DNA from: JBNKEI01 sp050288705
GTDB lineage: Bacteria; Myxococcota; Myxococcia; Myxococcales; UBA5297
DNA: 42,857 nt
Direction: 5' to 3'
Assembly (NCBI GenBank): GCA_050288705.1
Contig: JBNKEI010000080.1
Span: 1-42,857 of the forward strand
Of this stretch, positions 7,877-16,486 are shown in pieces. The notes below the pieces were generated by a model that worked only from the letters and a program-made list of their open reading frames with translations, made no database searches and was not told the DNA's origin. The stretch's first letter is position 1. Every line of letters begins with the position of its first letter. The position numbers and the translations under genes were made by a program.

Positions 7877-9676
7877 TCAACTAATCTCAATTCCGATTTT
7901 TTTAAGTAAAGCTAAAGCATTAGTGCTGGTCACCACCCCTGGGCGCATTTGATAGTCGAAGGCCATCTCTCCGTCTACAAGGTGGTCAGAAAAGTGAACG
8001 TTACGTACCAAGCCTTGAGTGTCAGTCTCTAAACGGGCGAGTCCTAAGTCATGAGTGGCTACTGCCCCAATAGAGCCGGTATGCACTAGTTTTTGTAGAA
8101 TTGCATGAGAGGCTTTTTGTCTTTCTGCGGTGTTGGTTCCATGCAGAATTTCGTCCAAAAGAAACAAACAAGGACCACCGTGACATAGATCAACTACCTG
8201 TTTTAGCCGTAAGAGCTCGGCATAAAACAAAGAAAGCCCTTCTGCTAAAGAATCTTGAATACGCATACTAGTGCAGATTTGGAGCGGACTTATTTGTAAA
8301 GAATGGGCGCAGACCGGAGCGCCTGCCAAAGCCAACACCCCATTGATTCCTATAGTGCGCAAAAGAGTAGTTTTTCCCGACATGTTGGAACCGGAAATGA
8401 GTAATACGGAACCTGGTTGCCCTAAATTTACGTCATTGGCTACCCGCCCTTGAGAGCACAAAAGAGGATGAGCCAAATGTTGGGCACAGAAATGCGTAGT
8501 TCCTTCTTTAACTTCGGGAAGACAGTATTCCGGATGCTCGAAAGATATTCCTGCTAAACTGGATAGCGCCTCTATTTGGCCCAAAGCAGAAAACCATTCG
8601 TTAAGCTGCGAGCCGCACGATTCTTTCCATTTTTGTAAGGCAAGAATCCAATGCACGTCCCATAGCGTTAGTATTGCTAAAGGAATATGCAAAAGCGGTT
8701 GATCGGCTACTTGCAAAAAATCAAGTGCTCTGGCTAGCTTTTTCATTTCTTTTGAAGGAGAAGCGCCACCTGCATGCAACTTTGTTTGACAGTTTTTCAA
8801 CCAAGGCGAGAAAGGGGTCCACGATTCCAGCACTGCAAAAAGGTGTTCGTAATGAAAAAGCTTTTCTCCGGGGCTCATTTTTTTGCGGATAGCAAAGGCT
8901 TTTTGGCCAAACCTCAAAGCTACCACTACTTGCAACATGAGTGTGGTTATCCAGAAAATTGAAGGAATCCACTTACTAAGAGTAAAAAGCGCAACCGTAG
9001 CCAACGGCAAAATCCAAACCACACTTTTCCATACGCCGCTTAAGGTAAAGAACGATTCTTTGGCCCAGGAAAGAATAGGAGTAGGATCTGCTTTTCCATT
9101 AGACAGCATTTTTCCTTCTATTTCCAAACGCTGGCGGAAATCGATTTCCGAGGCAAGCTCGCCAACGGCTTGTTGCCGGGCGTGAATTTCTTTTGTCGTT
9201 GCAGGAAATCGAAGCCAATGAGCTAGTTGTCCTTCTCCCAGTTTAGTGCTGGTAGTGTCGATCATCTGAAACAGAGAGTGCTCGCCAAAAATGTTGAGAT
9301 CGCGAAGGTAGGGATGCTGGGAATCGAGAAATTGCTCTCCTTTATGCAAAAAACCGTTCCAACGATTGTCTAAGCGCGCCAGTCCTCGTTCATTAACTTC
9401 GGCTTGAAAGTGAAAGAATTTAGCTCTGCGGAGCGTTCGATTATGGGCTACTGCCGAAGCTAGAAAGGCCAACAAAAACCCCAAAGAACCCCATATGGCC
9501 GAAGCAGCCACTTGATTGGTCCAGACCAGCAAGGCAAGCCCTGCGAATCCTAAAAAAGTGAGCAGGCGAATCTGGGAAAGGAAGTAGCTCCAACGCTGGA
9601 ATCGTCGTTCACAAGCCTGGGATTTCTGAAGACGCTGTTGGTAAATACTGGCTGCTGAAGTGGATTTTTGGCTCAT
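7877..9676 (-). CDS. MutS-family ATPase with N-terminal membrane segments
   Basis: A protein of about 599 residues with a C-terminal MutS ATPase domain. Walker A is GSNMSGKTT (about 429-437) and Walker B is FLLDEIL (Asp508, Glu509), followed by the conserved HGTNTAERQ and ATHDLGL. The N-terminal part has two hydrophobic helices near the start and a further pair mid-protein, and lacks the mismatch-recognition domain I. It belongs to the short, membrane-associated MutS-related group, not the canonical repair MutS. Its cellular role is not established; DNA clamp-like binding is inferred from the fold. The frame is open further upstream (ATG 9739, GTG 9775), but the longest form would overlap algH. 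None of the starts has a clear Shine-Dalgarno, so ATG 9676 is a choice, not a certainty. Confidence 0.85.
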   Translation of the reverse strand: MSQKSTSAASIYQQRLQKSQACERRFQRWSYFLSQIRLLTFLGFAGLALLVWTNQVAASAIWGSLGFLLAFLASAVAHNRTLRRAKFFHFQAEVNERGLARLDNRWNGFLHKGEQFLDSQHPYLRDLNIFGEHSLFQMIDTTSTKLGEGQLAHWLRFPATTKEIHARQQAVGELASEIDFRQRLEIEGKMLSNGKADPTPILSWAKESFFTLSGVWKSVVWILPLATVALFTLSKWIPSIFWITTLMLQVVVALRFGQKAFAIRKKMSPGEKLFHYEHLFAVLESWTPFSPWLKNCQTKLHAGGASPSKEMKKLARALDFLQVADQPLLHIPLAILTLWDVHWILALQKWKESCGSQLNEWFSALGQIEALSSLAGISFEHPEYCLPEVKEGTTHFCAQHLAHPLLCSQGRVANDVNLGQPGSVLLISGSNMSGKTTLLRTIGINGVLALAGAPVCAHSLQISPLQICTSMRIQDSLAEGLSLFYAELLRLKQVVDLCHGGPCLFLLDEILHGTNTAERQKASHAILQKLVHTGSIGAVATHDLGLARLETDTQGLVRNVHFSDHLVDGEMAFDYQMRPGVVTSTNALALLKKIGIEIS

Positions 9677-9759
9677 AGGTGGGAGCAATTTAGCAGGATC
9701 TCCTAATAAAATGCATCTTGCCTCTTGCGTCTCAGGCATCAAAAATGGAAGCTTGAGGA

Positions 9760-10305
9760 GTGAGCGAGATTGCACCAGGATTTCTAATTGCTGTTCCTCA
9801 ATTGGGCGACCCCAATTTCCAACGCTCGGTAGTGCTTATGCTGGAGCATAGCGAGCAAGGAGCTATGGGGCTAGTGGTAAATCGTCCTGCTACTTTGAAC
9901 CTTGCAGAGGTTGCCAAGGGGCATAGTATTGCTGTGGATGATTCTTACCGGCGCGCCCATGTTTTTATGGGCGGACCAGTGGAGCCGGAACGAGGTTTTG
10001 TTCTCCATAACCGAACCGAGGTGCCCGAGGCTATTCCTTTGTTTGAGGGCATGTATGTATCGGGTTCTTTGGAAAGCTTGAAAATGCTATTCCGGGGATC
10101 TCCCGAGCATTTTCGGCTTTGTTTGGGATACGCCGGTTGGGGACCTGGGCAGTTGGAGCATGAACTACGGGAAGGGGCGTGGATTACTGCTGAACCTTCC
10201 AGTAAGCATGTGCTGAAGACTCCTGTTTCTCATATCTGGGATTCGGTATTGCGGGACATGGGAATCGATCCCATCATGCTTCTTCATGGTGGAGGCTTGC
10301 AGTAG
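9760..10305 (+). CDS. AlgH/YqgE family protein
   Basis: A 181-residue UPF0301 (AlgH/YqgE) protein. The diagnostic N-terminus APGFLIAVPQLGDPNF is followed by RSVVLMLEHSEQGAMG and VVNRPATLNLAEV, then FMGGPVEPERGFVLH and LGYAGWGPGQLEHEL. The family is cytoplasmic and of uncertain biochemical role; AlgH in Pseudomonas was first linked to alginate regulation. The only in-frame start that keeps the conserved N-terminus is GTG at 9760, because a TGA lies two codons upstream. GAGGA directly abuts the GTG, so the ribosome site is poorly spaced. It is divergent from the MutS-like gene and convergent with the response regulator, with the nested palindrome between their ends. Confidence 0.92.
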   Translation: MSEIAPGFLIAVPQLGDPNFQRSVVLMLEHSEQGAMGLVVNRPATLNLAEVAKGHSIAVDDSYRRAHVFMGGPVEPERGFVLHNRTEVPEAIPLFEGMYVSGSLESLKMLFRGSPEHFRLCLGYAGWGPGQLEHELREGAWITAEPSSKHVLKTPVSHIWDSVLRDMGIDPIMLLHGGGLQ

Positions 10306-10351
10306 ACGAAACTCGTAGTAGACGCTTGCAATAAACGCTGCGGGACAGATT

Positions 10352-10444
10352 AGGGCATGTCCCTATATCAGACATCGCCGCTCCGTCAGTCCCGCGAAAG
10401 CGGGAATGACGGAGGGCGTGGTGTCTGATATAGGGACACGCCCT
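10352..10444. repeat. Nested palindrome (MITE-like or bidirectional terminator)
   Basis: The outer arms 10352-10375 and 10421-10444 are inverted copies matching at 22 of 24 bases. Inside, 10381-10414 folds into a second hairpin: CTCCGTCA and TCCCGC paired with GCGGGA and TGACGGAG around a GAAA loop. The inner hairpin resembles the widespread proteobacterial CCGTCATTCCCGC repeat. The element fills the gap between the convergent algH and response-regulator genes, and its right arm contains the first two bases of the latter's stop codon. It could terminate both transcripts. No second copy was found in this window. Confidence 0.75.
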
Positions 10445-11198
10445 AGTATTCCTGTTCTTCGGCTGCAGAATTCATCTGTCCAATTACCCATTTAGAAAGT
10501 AATTGATCTTTGGCTACAAAACCGTCTGCACAACATTCTTTCGCCGCAACTTGTAGCTGACTGATTTCTAGTCCGCTACAGAGCACTACTTTGATTCCCT
10601 GAAACATGAAATTGCTTTTTAAGAACCTGCAGAAATGGACTCCGTCGACATTAGGCATGCGTACATCCAGCAAGACAAGGTCGGGTCTAGTTTCCTTTTT
10701 TAAAATTAATCGAGCTGCTTTCGTTACGTTTTCAACTACCGTGACATCGAACTTTTCTTTTAACTCGGCCTCGATAATCAACCCGGTTATCTCGCTGTCA
10801 TCAACAATCATGATTCGTTTCCTGACCGGGGGAGTTTTGCTTTTCGCCTCGCTAAGTACTTGCACCAGGGTGGCAATCGGGGTTGAGGGGCAGAGTATTC
10901 CTGCTGCTTGGAAGGTTAAAGCTTTATGCTCTTTATCTTTTTCTTCTTCTAGTTGAGTGAATAAAATTAGCGGCGCATTGATGCCTTTGACTTCGCGCAC
11001 GAACTCTATTTGGGCATGAGCAGGTGATTCCGGGTCATCTAAATCGGCAATTATGGCATGGCAATCATCTTGCTCCGAGATGGCTAAATCGGTTATGTCC
11101 TGTGCCGCTACTGATTCAAAATTGGCCTGTCGAAGAGCTTCTTGCAGGCGATTTATATGGGCATCAGGAATGCAGAGCAGCACAATTTTGGACTTCAT
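10443..11198 (-). CDS. Two-receiver response regulator without output domain
   Basis: A 251-residue protein built of two receiver-like domains. The C-terminal one (about 127-245) is canonical: acidic pair Asp133-Asp134 in IMIVDDSE, phosphoacceptor Asp178 in LLDVRMP, Ser208 and Lys230. The N-terminal one (about 3-115) has the same alternating pattern but lacks the acidic pair; IIADLDD stands where the phosphoacceptor would be, so it is probably a pseudo-receiver. No DNA-binding or enzymatic output domain is present, so it should act by protein contact, as CheY-like and polarity regulators do. Its ATG overlaps the RluD stop as ATGA, implying translational coupling. The stop codon runs into the nested palindrome. 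Confidence 0.85.
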   Translation of the reverse strand: MKSKIVLLCIPDAHINRLQEALRQANFESVAAQDITDLAISEQDDCHAIIADLDDPESPAHAQIEFVREVKGINAPLILFTQLEEEKDKEHKALTFQAAGILCPSTPIATLVQVLSEAKSKTPPVRKRIMIVDDSEITGLIIEAELKEKFDVTVVENVTKAARLILKKETRPDLVLLDVRMPNVDGVHFCRFLKSNFMFQGIKVVLCSGLEISQLQVAAKECCADGFVAKDQLLSKWVIGQMNSAAEEQEY

Positions 11199-12205
11199 AT
11201 TAGCGAGTTTTCCTTATTCTGCTCCTTACTGCAACTCTCTAACACCATTACAGCGTTTCTAAAGTCCACTGGAAGAGGTGCCTCTAAAGCAAGAAGATGG
11301 CCGGAGGATGGATGCCTAAGTACCAGGCGGAGGGCATGCAATGCTTGCCTGCCTAAGATTTCTGCAGCGCGCCGAGCGGTAGATATTGAAGAAAGACGCT
11401 GTTCTCGGCGAACTCCTCCGTAAAGACTATCGTGTAGAAGAGGGAAGCCAGCCTCAGAAAAGTGTACGCGAATCTGGTGGGTTCTTCCGGTGAGTAAGGC
11501 AATTCTTACTAGGGCGGTAGTTTCAAACTGTTTATCTACCTTCCAATTAGTAATAGCCTTTCTGCCTTTGTTGACTCGACTAGTAAAGCGCTGGCGATTG
11601 GTGGGATGTCGAGCATGAAGGGTCTCCCAACGTCCCTCAAGAGGTGGGGTGCCATGTACTAAAGCCAGGTAAGTTTTTTCTACCGTACGGCTTTTGAATT
11701 GCGCTTGTAGCCGGGTTAAAGCCAGCTCGTTTTTAGCAATTGCTAGGCAACCACTAGTTTCTTTGTCCAAGCGGTGCACAATTCCTGGCCTTAGTTCGCC
11801 TCCTATTCCCTCCAAGTCTTTGCAATGAGCAAGAAGTGCGTGCACAAGAGTCCCCGAAGAATTGCCAGCTCCAGGATGAACTACCATTCCTGCGGGTTTA
11901 GCCACGATAATTATGTCGTGGTCCTCGAACAAAATGTCTAAAGGAATATTTTCGGGAGTCAGAACCGCCGGAGCCGGTGGCTCTAAATATAAATCGAGAA
12001 TTTCTCCGCCAGAAAGCAATTTGGAAGGTTTGCAAGGCTGGCCGTTGAGTTTAATCGCCCCTTTCTCGATCAGAGCTTTAAGACGGGAACGAGAGAATTC
12101 TTTTTCTACCGCCGCTAAAAATGCGTCAAGTCTTTGCCCCTGCGCTTCCGGTGGGACTTTATGCTGGCGAGTAAGCAAGAGTGTAGAAGTATGAAAGACT
12201 ACCAA
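11195..12205 (-). CDS. RluA/RluD-family 23S rRNA pseudouridine synthase
   Basis: A 336-residue pseudouridine synthase. The N-terminus (about 23-75) is an S4 RNA-binding domain (RLDAFLAA to SGGEILDLYL). The catalytic core has GIVHRLDKETSG (142-153) with catalytic Asp147, and GRTHQIRVHF follows later, both hallmarks of the RluA family. Full S4 plus core architecture points to RluD (23S helix 69) or a close relative such as RluC, which cannot be separated here. The start is a TTG at 12205, just inside the end of the upstream gene (7-base overlap) and without a visible Shine-Dalgarno. Coupled translation from the upstream gene is likely, and its own stop is coupled to the response regulator. Confidence 0.9.
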   Translation of the reverse strand: MVVFHTSTLLLTRQHKVPPEAQGQRLDAFLAAVEKEFSRSRLKALIEKGAIKLNGQPCKPSKLLSGGEILDLYLEPPAPAVLTPENIPLDILFEDHDIIIVAKPAGMVVHPGAGNSSGTLVHALLAHCKDLEGIGGELRPGIVHRLDKETSGCLAIAKNELALTRLQAQFKSRTVEKTYLALVHGTPPLEGRWETLHARHPTNRQRFTSRVNKGRKAITNWKVDKQFETTALVRIALLTGRTHQIRVHFSEAGFPLLHDSLYGGVRREQRLSSISTARRAAEILGRQALHALRLVLRHPSSGHLLALEAPLPVDFRNAVMVLESCSKEQNKENSLI

Positions 12206-12462
12206 ATTTTCGACTTAATACTGCCTTTACGAGCAAGGATGACATCCACTATTGCTCGATCATAAAAATTCGTAGTGGTGTATATTTCTTCGGAAACACG
12301 TTTTTTATAAAGGTCGCGTCCCTCATCGATGAACTCTTTTAAAGCATCAAAGAAATTGTCTTTGGCAATTCCCTGAGCGATGAGCGCTTCGTTATAAATG
12401 GAAATATCCGACGCAATTGCGCGGGCCACCAAATTTGCTTTGGCCTTCTCTTTGTCGGTCAT
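12199..12462 (-). CDS. Small conserved-looking protein of unknown function
   Basis: An 87-residue, charged, mostly helical protein (MTDKEKAKANLVARAIASD onward). I do not recognise the family, and there is no signal peptide, membrane segment or metal motif. The frame could extend four codons to a TTG, but GGAG six bases before the ATG at 12462 marks that as the start. Its stop overlaps the start of the pseudouridine synthase gene, so it belongs to the minus-strand cluster that continues into RluD and the response regulator. The J/RodZ-like gene ends 50 bases upstream. Confidence 0.7.
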   Translation of the reverse strand: MTDKEKAKANLVARAIASDISIYNEALIAQGIAKDNFFDALKEFIDEGRDLYKKRVSEEIYTTTNFYDRAIVDVILARKGSIKSKIW

Positions 12463-12514
12463 TATGTTCTCCAAAAATAATTACAATAATTTTAGTAGCT
12501 TTGCCAAGGAAGTG

Positions 12515-13342
12515 TCAACTGAGCTCTTTAGAGACCAGGTCTAAATAACTTTTGGTTACCCGCATAGGGTCTAGTTTTAGCTCTCGCGCAATAGTTATCA
12601 GGAAGCCACGCAGATAAACAGTAGCCGGTAAAGCGCGGTAGCGATCAGCCTCGATGTTGGCAAGATTGGTCGGACTAATCTTAATGCGTTCTACCATGTC
12701 GTTGGCAGAAAGCCCTTGGCTTTCTCTTATAGTTCGCAGCAACTTGCCGCAGAACACGGTATCGCTATCACTTGGAATTTCGGGAAAGGTTCTTGGTGAG
12801 TCCGCCTTTGATTCTAGGTGGTTTCCAACCTGACTTTCTTGGCACTCAGCAGTACTTGCTGCCTGGTCTTCTGAATGCGGCAAACCAAGCGTAAACGTAT
12901 AGCTCTGGTTGGCTGGCAAATTCGAAATATCTGGGGCTAAGGAAAACACCTCGGGGATTGGTAACAAGTCTTCAGAGTTATGGGAGGCATGGTTTGATGA
13001 TTGGTTAGAGCTGGAGGAACAATCTTCACCAGCTTGCGAAGCAGACCAAGCGTTAAATTGCTCTTCTCGAAAGGGATCATCTGGGCAGCTACCTTGCCAT
13101 GGAAAGGGCTGAGGTCGCAAAGGAAGCGTTTGTCTAGGACTTTTGCGCAAAGATTTCCAGTATTCGTCGCGAATTTTACGTAAACAACGCAAAGCTTCCA
13201 TCACGTCGAGGCCACCGCGAGTGTTAGAACTAGGTCCGCAGTAATCAAGCGTTTTTCGGAAAGCTTTTTCTATTTCTTCGTGCGAAGAGTTTTGAGGAAG
13301 GCCGAGAAGTTTGCAGCAAGTCTGTTCAATTGGCTTTTTCAT
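12515..13342 (-). CDS. J-domain-like plus RodZ-type helix-turn-helix protein
   Basis: A 275-residue two-domain protein. Residues 5-68 resemble a degenerate J domain (KLLGLPQNSSHEEIEKAFRK), though the loop that should hold HPD reads differently, so DnaK stimulation is doubtful. A Ser/Asn/Pro-rich middle (about 75-190) looks disordered. The C-terminus (about 195-272) is the HTH of RodZ-like proteins: GKLLRTIRESQGLSANDMVE, then ANIEADRYRALPATVYLRG. RodZ itself continues into a membrane helix; this protein stops after the HTH, so it is probably soluble. It may bind DNA or a cytoskeletal partner. It heads the minus-strand cluster and is preceded by a short triple repeat. Confidence 0.75.
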   Translation of the reverse strand: MKKPIEQTCCKLLGLPQNSSHEEIEKAFRKTLDYCGPSSNTRGGLDVMEALRCLRKIRDEYWKSLRKSPRQTLPLRPQPFPWQGSCPDDPFREEQFNAWSASQAGEDCSSSSNQSSNHASHNSEDLLPIPEVFSLAPDISNLPANQSYTFTLGLPHSEDQAASTAECQESQVGNHLESKADSPRTFPEIPSDSDTVFCGKLLRTIRESQGLSANDMVERIKISPTNLANIEADRYRALPATVYLRGFLITIARELKLDPMRVTKSYLDLVSKELS

Positions 13343-13393
13343 CGAAGGGTTCTTATCGGGTTCTTAATTGTGTCGTTAAAGGTGTCTTATCAA

Positions 13394-13437
13394 TTAGGGG
13401 CTAATCAGTAGGGGCTAATCAGGGTAGGGGTTAATCA
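13394..13437. repeat. Triple tandem repeat near the HNH gene end
   Basis: Three successive copies of about 14-16 bases: TTAGGGGCTAATCA, GTAGGGGCTAATCA, and a diverged copy ending GGGGTTAATCA that runs into the HNH stop codon (13431-13433). They fill the spacer between two minus-strand genes. They could be slipped-strand duplication or a regulator site for the downstream J/RodZ-like gene. Confidence 0.5.
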
Positions 13438-14036
13438 CGAATTAGCTCGGTATTCCAGTAGCTAGCATCAGCAAGACTGATGAATGGCAACCACTCACGA
13501 TAGGGAGTTTTTAACGACTGGAATAGCGGGTTCCATCGCGGTCGAGAAGGGAGGCGCAATAGTTTCATGCTTGCTTCACGAGGGGTACGCCCCCCTTTCT
13601 TTAAGTTACAGGCAACGCAAGAACAGACTACGTTTTCCCAACTGGTTTCACCTCCGCGAGACCGGGGAATCACGTGGTCTAGATTGAGCTCATGGCGAGG
13701 AAAAACCTTGCCGCAGTACTGGCACGTATTGTTATCCCGAGAATAAATGTTGAAGCGGCTAAAGCGAATGCGGATTTTGGGCAATCTTTCATAAGCGGTA
13801 AGCAGAATGACCCGGGGTACGCGAATTTTACGTTCAACAGTGGAAATGCAATCTCCGGTAAGCTTAGCCGACAGCTCGGACCAACTTCTAAAATCAAAAA
13901 GGCGGTATTGCTCATCGACCGCTCGGGCTACCCCTTGGTAGAGCATAATAAAAGCTCGCCGCACAGTAGTAATATGCACTGGCTGGTAAAGGCGATTTAG
14001 AACCAAGACGCTAGTGTTTACCATGAGCATGTTCAT
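13431..14036 (-). CDS. HNH endonuclease family protein
   Basis: A 201-residue HNH protein. The N-terminal VLVLNRLYQPVHITTVRRA block is shared by a broad, mostly chromosomal HNH family found in Deltaproteobacteria and Cyanobacteria. The nuclease domain has zinc cysteines CQYC (105-108) and CVAC (140-143), with LDHVIPRSRGG (119-129, Asp120-His121) and Asn135/Asn144 completing the HNH site. Biological target is unknown; the wide chromosomal distribution argues against a restriction or homing role. The start could be Met1, Met3 or Met5; family N-termini (MVNTSVLVLNR) favour Met5 (14024) and no Shine-Dalgarno decides it. It lies 22 bases downstream of the lytic transglycosylase stop-side region and is read in the same direction. 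Confidence 0.87.
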   Translation of the reverse strand: MNMLMVNTSVLVLNRLYQPVHITTVRRAFIMLYQGVARAVDEQYRLFDFRSWSELSAKLTGDCISTVERKIRVPRVILLTAYERLPKIRIRFSRFNIYSRDNNTCQYCGKVFPRHELNLDHVIPRSRGGETSWENVVCSCVACNLKKGGRTPREASMKLLRLPSRPRWNPLFQSLKTPYREWLPFISLADASYWNTELIRD

Positions 14037-14058
14037 TTCGATAGCGCAAAATTGGCGT

Positions 14059-16275
14059 CTAGTCGAGTGAAGCCGCTTTGGAAGGAAAAGGTCCCAAGTT
14101 GGTGGGCAGGGTTAGCCCATATAAGAGCCTGTAGGTTGCCCAGGATTTTAAGACTCGTTTGACGTAGTTGCGGGTTTCATCAATAGGTATTTCCTCTACA
14201 AATTCGTCTAAAGAATTTCCTTGGAAATTAGTAAGCCAGCGCTGTACTGCCCTGCTTCCGGCATTGTAAGAAGCCAGCGCGAGAGGAAGGCTTCCATTCC
14301 ATTTTTTTAATAAACGAGCCAGATAATGGGCGCCCAGTTGCAGGTTGGTATGGGGATCGAGCAATTTTGCTGAAGGCATGGGGCTAGGTAACTTTAGCCA
14401 GCGGGCTACTTGGTTAGCAGTAGATGGCATGAGCTGACACAATCCCACTGCTCCAGCCCAAGATCGAATGGTAGGTTGCAATGCGCTTTCCTCTCGAATA
14501 AGCGCTTGCAAGAGCTCCGAATCGATTCCGGCTACTTTGGAGTGAGTCACTACCGAGTCGCGAAAAGCCAAAGGGTAGGAAAGCTTCCAGAAAGGAAGAG
14601 TTTCTGGCTGCGCAGGTTTGGCTAACTCCTCAGAAAAAGCTTGTCTGGCTAAAGAATAGCCTAATGGAGCCTGGGAAGATTTTTGAAGCAAGTTAAGGAA
14701 AACAAACAAAGATTCTTTTTCTGCTTTTAGTGCTGAACGATTAATAGCCATAAGTTCTTCGGCGCCCCACTTGTCGAGTCCCAAAGCAAAAAGAACTTGC
14801 GCGGCCTTCCAATGGTGGTTGCTGCGCAAAGAGCCTAGGGAGTATGTCCGATTATCAGCAGCGGATGGTGGTAAGCCCACATTCAATACTTTCAAAAGTT
14901 GAGGGCGCGACTGAGTAAGAGTTGCGCGAGCCATGGAAGAATAAAAACTATACGGATATAGTTTAATTAGAGTTTGGTATTGTTGGATTGACTCTTGGGG
15001 TTGACCATCAGTAGCTAATGTTTTGGCTTTCCAATAAAGAGCGCGGTCCGCTGAGGAGTGGGATTTTTTAATCAAACTATCCAAATATGAAATAGCATTT
15101 TTCCATTTCTTTTGGCTTCTAGCAATCCAAAACAATTTAAATAATGCTTCGTCGTGAAAATCGCCTCGGGGATATTTTTTAACCAAAGATTCCAAAACCG
15201 ATTGGGCTTCGACAATTTTGTCTTGTCGCAGATGAAGCTCGGCTTGAGCAAATAGAGCATCATCAGCAAAAGAATGATCGGGTTTTTTTTGAGCCAAAGT
15301 TTTGTATAACTCCATTGCCTTTTCTGGCTGAATAATGCTTGCGGAAACGGCGGCTACATAAATAGCTTTTGTCCAGATAGCTTGGTTAGTTTTGCAGGAA
15401 TGCATTGCTAAATTTAGCATAGGTAGTGCTTGCGAATGTTTGCGTAAATTGCGAAAACTCTTGCCCAAAGCAAATTGTGCTCGGCAACGCAATTCAGGGC
15501 TGAGATCTTTCAAAGAGTCTGGGGATTTGAGAATTGGGCGTAAAATTTTTACGGTTTCTTTGCTATGGTGCGCTTCTAAAAATTTTTCTGCACGCGAAAT
15601 ATGGTGTTTCATTAGTGGCTTGATGCCAAGCCTTCGAGCATGATTCAAAATATTGTTGGAGTTGGAGCCCGAACCACAAAGTGGGTATTGGCTCCAAATT
15701 TTTAAATATAGATGAGCGGCTTTTGTTTTTTGTCCCAATTTTTCTTGTAATAAAGCTATTTCTAATAAAAGAGAACAAGAAGGTGTATTTTTATGTTTCG
15801 AATAAAGGGGTTGGAGCACCGTCAATGCAGCCTTGTTTTTTCCTTGGGACTGCAGGACAGAAGCTAGTTTGCGTCTAGCATCAACATACTGGACCGAAAA
15901 TTTAGAAACTGAACGATAGTTTGTTTCCGCCTTTAATAAGTTATTGGCTTTTTCCCAAGCAGATGCTGCCAAAAAATACGAACGATCGGATAAAAGAGGA
16001 TAAGATTTTGCTAATGATGAAAATTCTTGGCCCGCCAGAGCGTAGTTTTTGGTTTCCAAGATAAGAAAAGCACGGAAAAAGCGCTCTTCCAAAGAGGCCT
16101 GACGATTTTCTGGCAACTTCAGTAACGCCTGCGATGGGCCTTGAGAAAGAAATATTGCCTTGGCTGATTCCAGAGTAGGACTGAGAGAGGGCGGGGACGA
16201 AAAAGCCGCCATGCTCAAAAGAAGGGAAGTTGCGCCGCTAGTGGTCAAAATGAGCAATCGATTAAGAGAAGGCAT
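14059..16275 (-). CDS. Soluble lytic murein transglycosylase (Slt70-like)
   Basis: A 738-residue periplasmic enzyme that would cleave the MurNAc-GlcNAc bond of peptidoglycan, leaving a 1,6-anhydro end. A signal peptide occupies about 1-27. Residues 30-560 form a long helical superhelix with many TPR-like units, like the Slt70 U-ring. The catalytic goose-lysozyme-like domain (about 590-715) has the catalytic Glu in IREES, then GLCQLMPSTA, LGAHYLARLL and ALASYNAG, the expected order. No Shine-Dalgarno is clear at the ATG. It is divergent from minC, so murein cleavage and division-site control are neighbours, although no shared regulation is visible. Confidence 0.93.
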   Translation of the reverse strand: MPSLNRLLILTTSGATSLLLSMAAFSSPPSLSPTLESAKAIFLSQGPSQALLKLPENRQASLEERFFRAFLILETKNYALAGQEFSSLAKSYPLLSDRSYFLAASAWEKANNLLKAETNYRSVSKFSVQYVDARRKLASVLQSQGKNKAALTVLQPLYSKHKNTPSCSLLLEIALLQEKLGQKTKAAHLYLKIWSQYPLCGSGSNSNNILNHARRLGIKPLMKHHISRAEKFLEAHHSKETVKILRPILKSPDSLKDLSPELRCRAQFALGKSFRNLRKHSQALPMLNLAMHSCKTNQAIWTKAIYVAAVSASIIQPEKAMELYKTLAQKKPDHSFADDALFAQAELHLRQDKIVEAQSVLESLVKKYPRGDFHDEALFKLFWIARSQKKWKNAISYLDSLIKKSHSSADRALYWKAKTLATDGQPQESIQQYQTLIKLYPYSFYSSMARATLTQSRPQLLKVLNVGLPPSAADNRTYSLGSLRSNHHWKAAQVLFALGLDKWGAEELMAINRSALKAEKESLFVFLNLLQKSSQAPLGYSLARQAFSEELAKPAQPETLPFWKLSYPLAFRDSVVTHSKVAGIDSELLQALIREESALQPTIRSWAGAVGLCQLMPSTANQVARWLKLPSPMPSAKLLDPHTNLQLGAHYLARLLKKWNGSLPLALASYNAGSRAVQRWLTNFQGNSLDEFVEEIPIDETRNYVKRVLKSWATYRLLYGLTLPTNLGPFPSKAASLD

Positions 16276-16486
16276 AGAGGTGTATTTTCCTATCTATGGG
16301 CAACTGTCAAACTTCTTGGTGCAATGGCATCAACCGGAAGAACCTTACCTGCGCAAAACTCGACCCTCCAATTATTTTATTGTAGGAGGCACTATTTTGT
16401 TTTAGTGACGACTTAGCACTTGCCAGCTATCCCTGTCGCGGTGTAATTAGGTCCATTCACCTGGCATCCCTGTTTAGAGGTCCATC

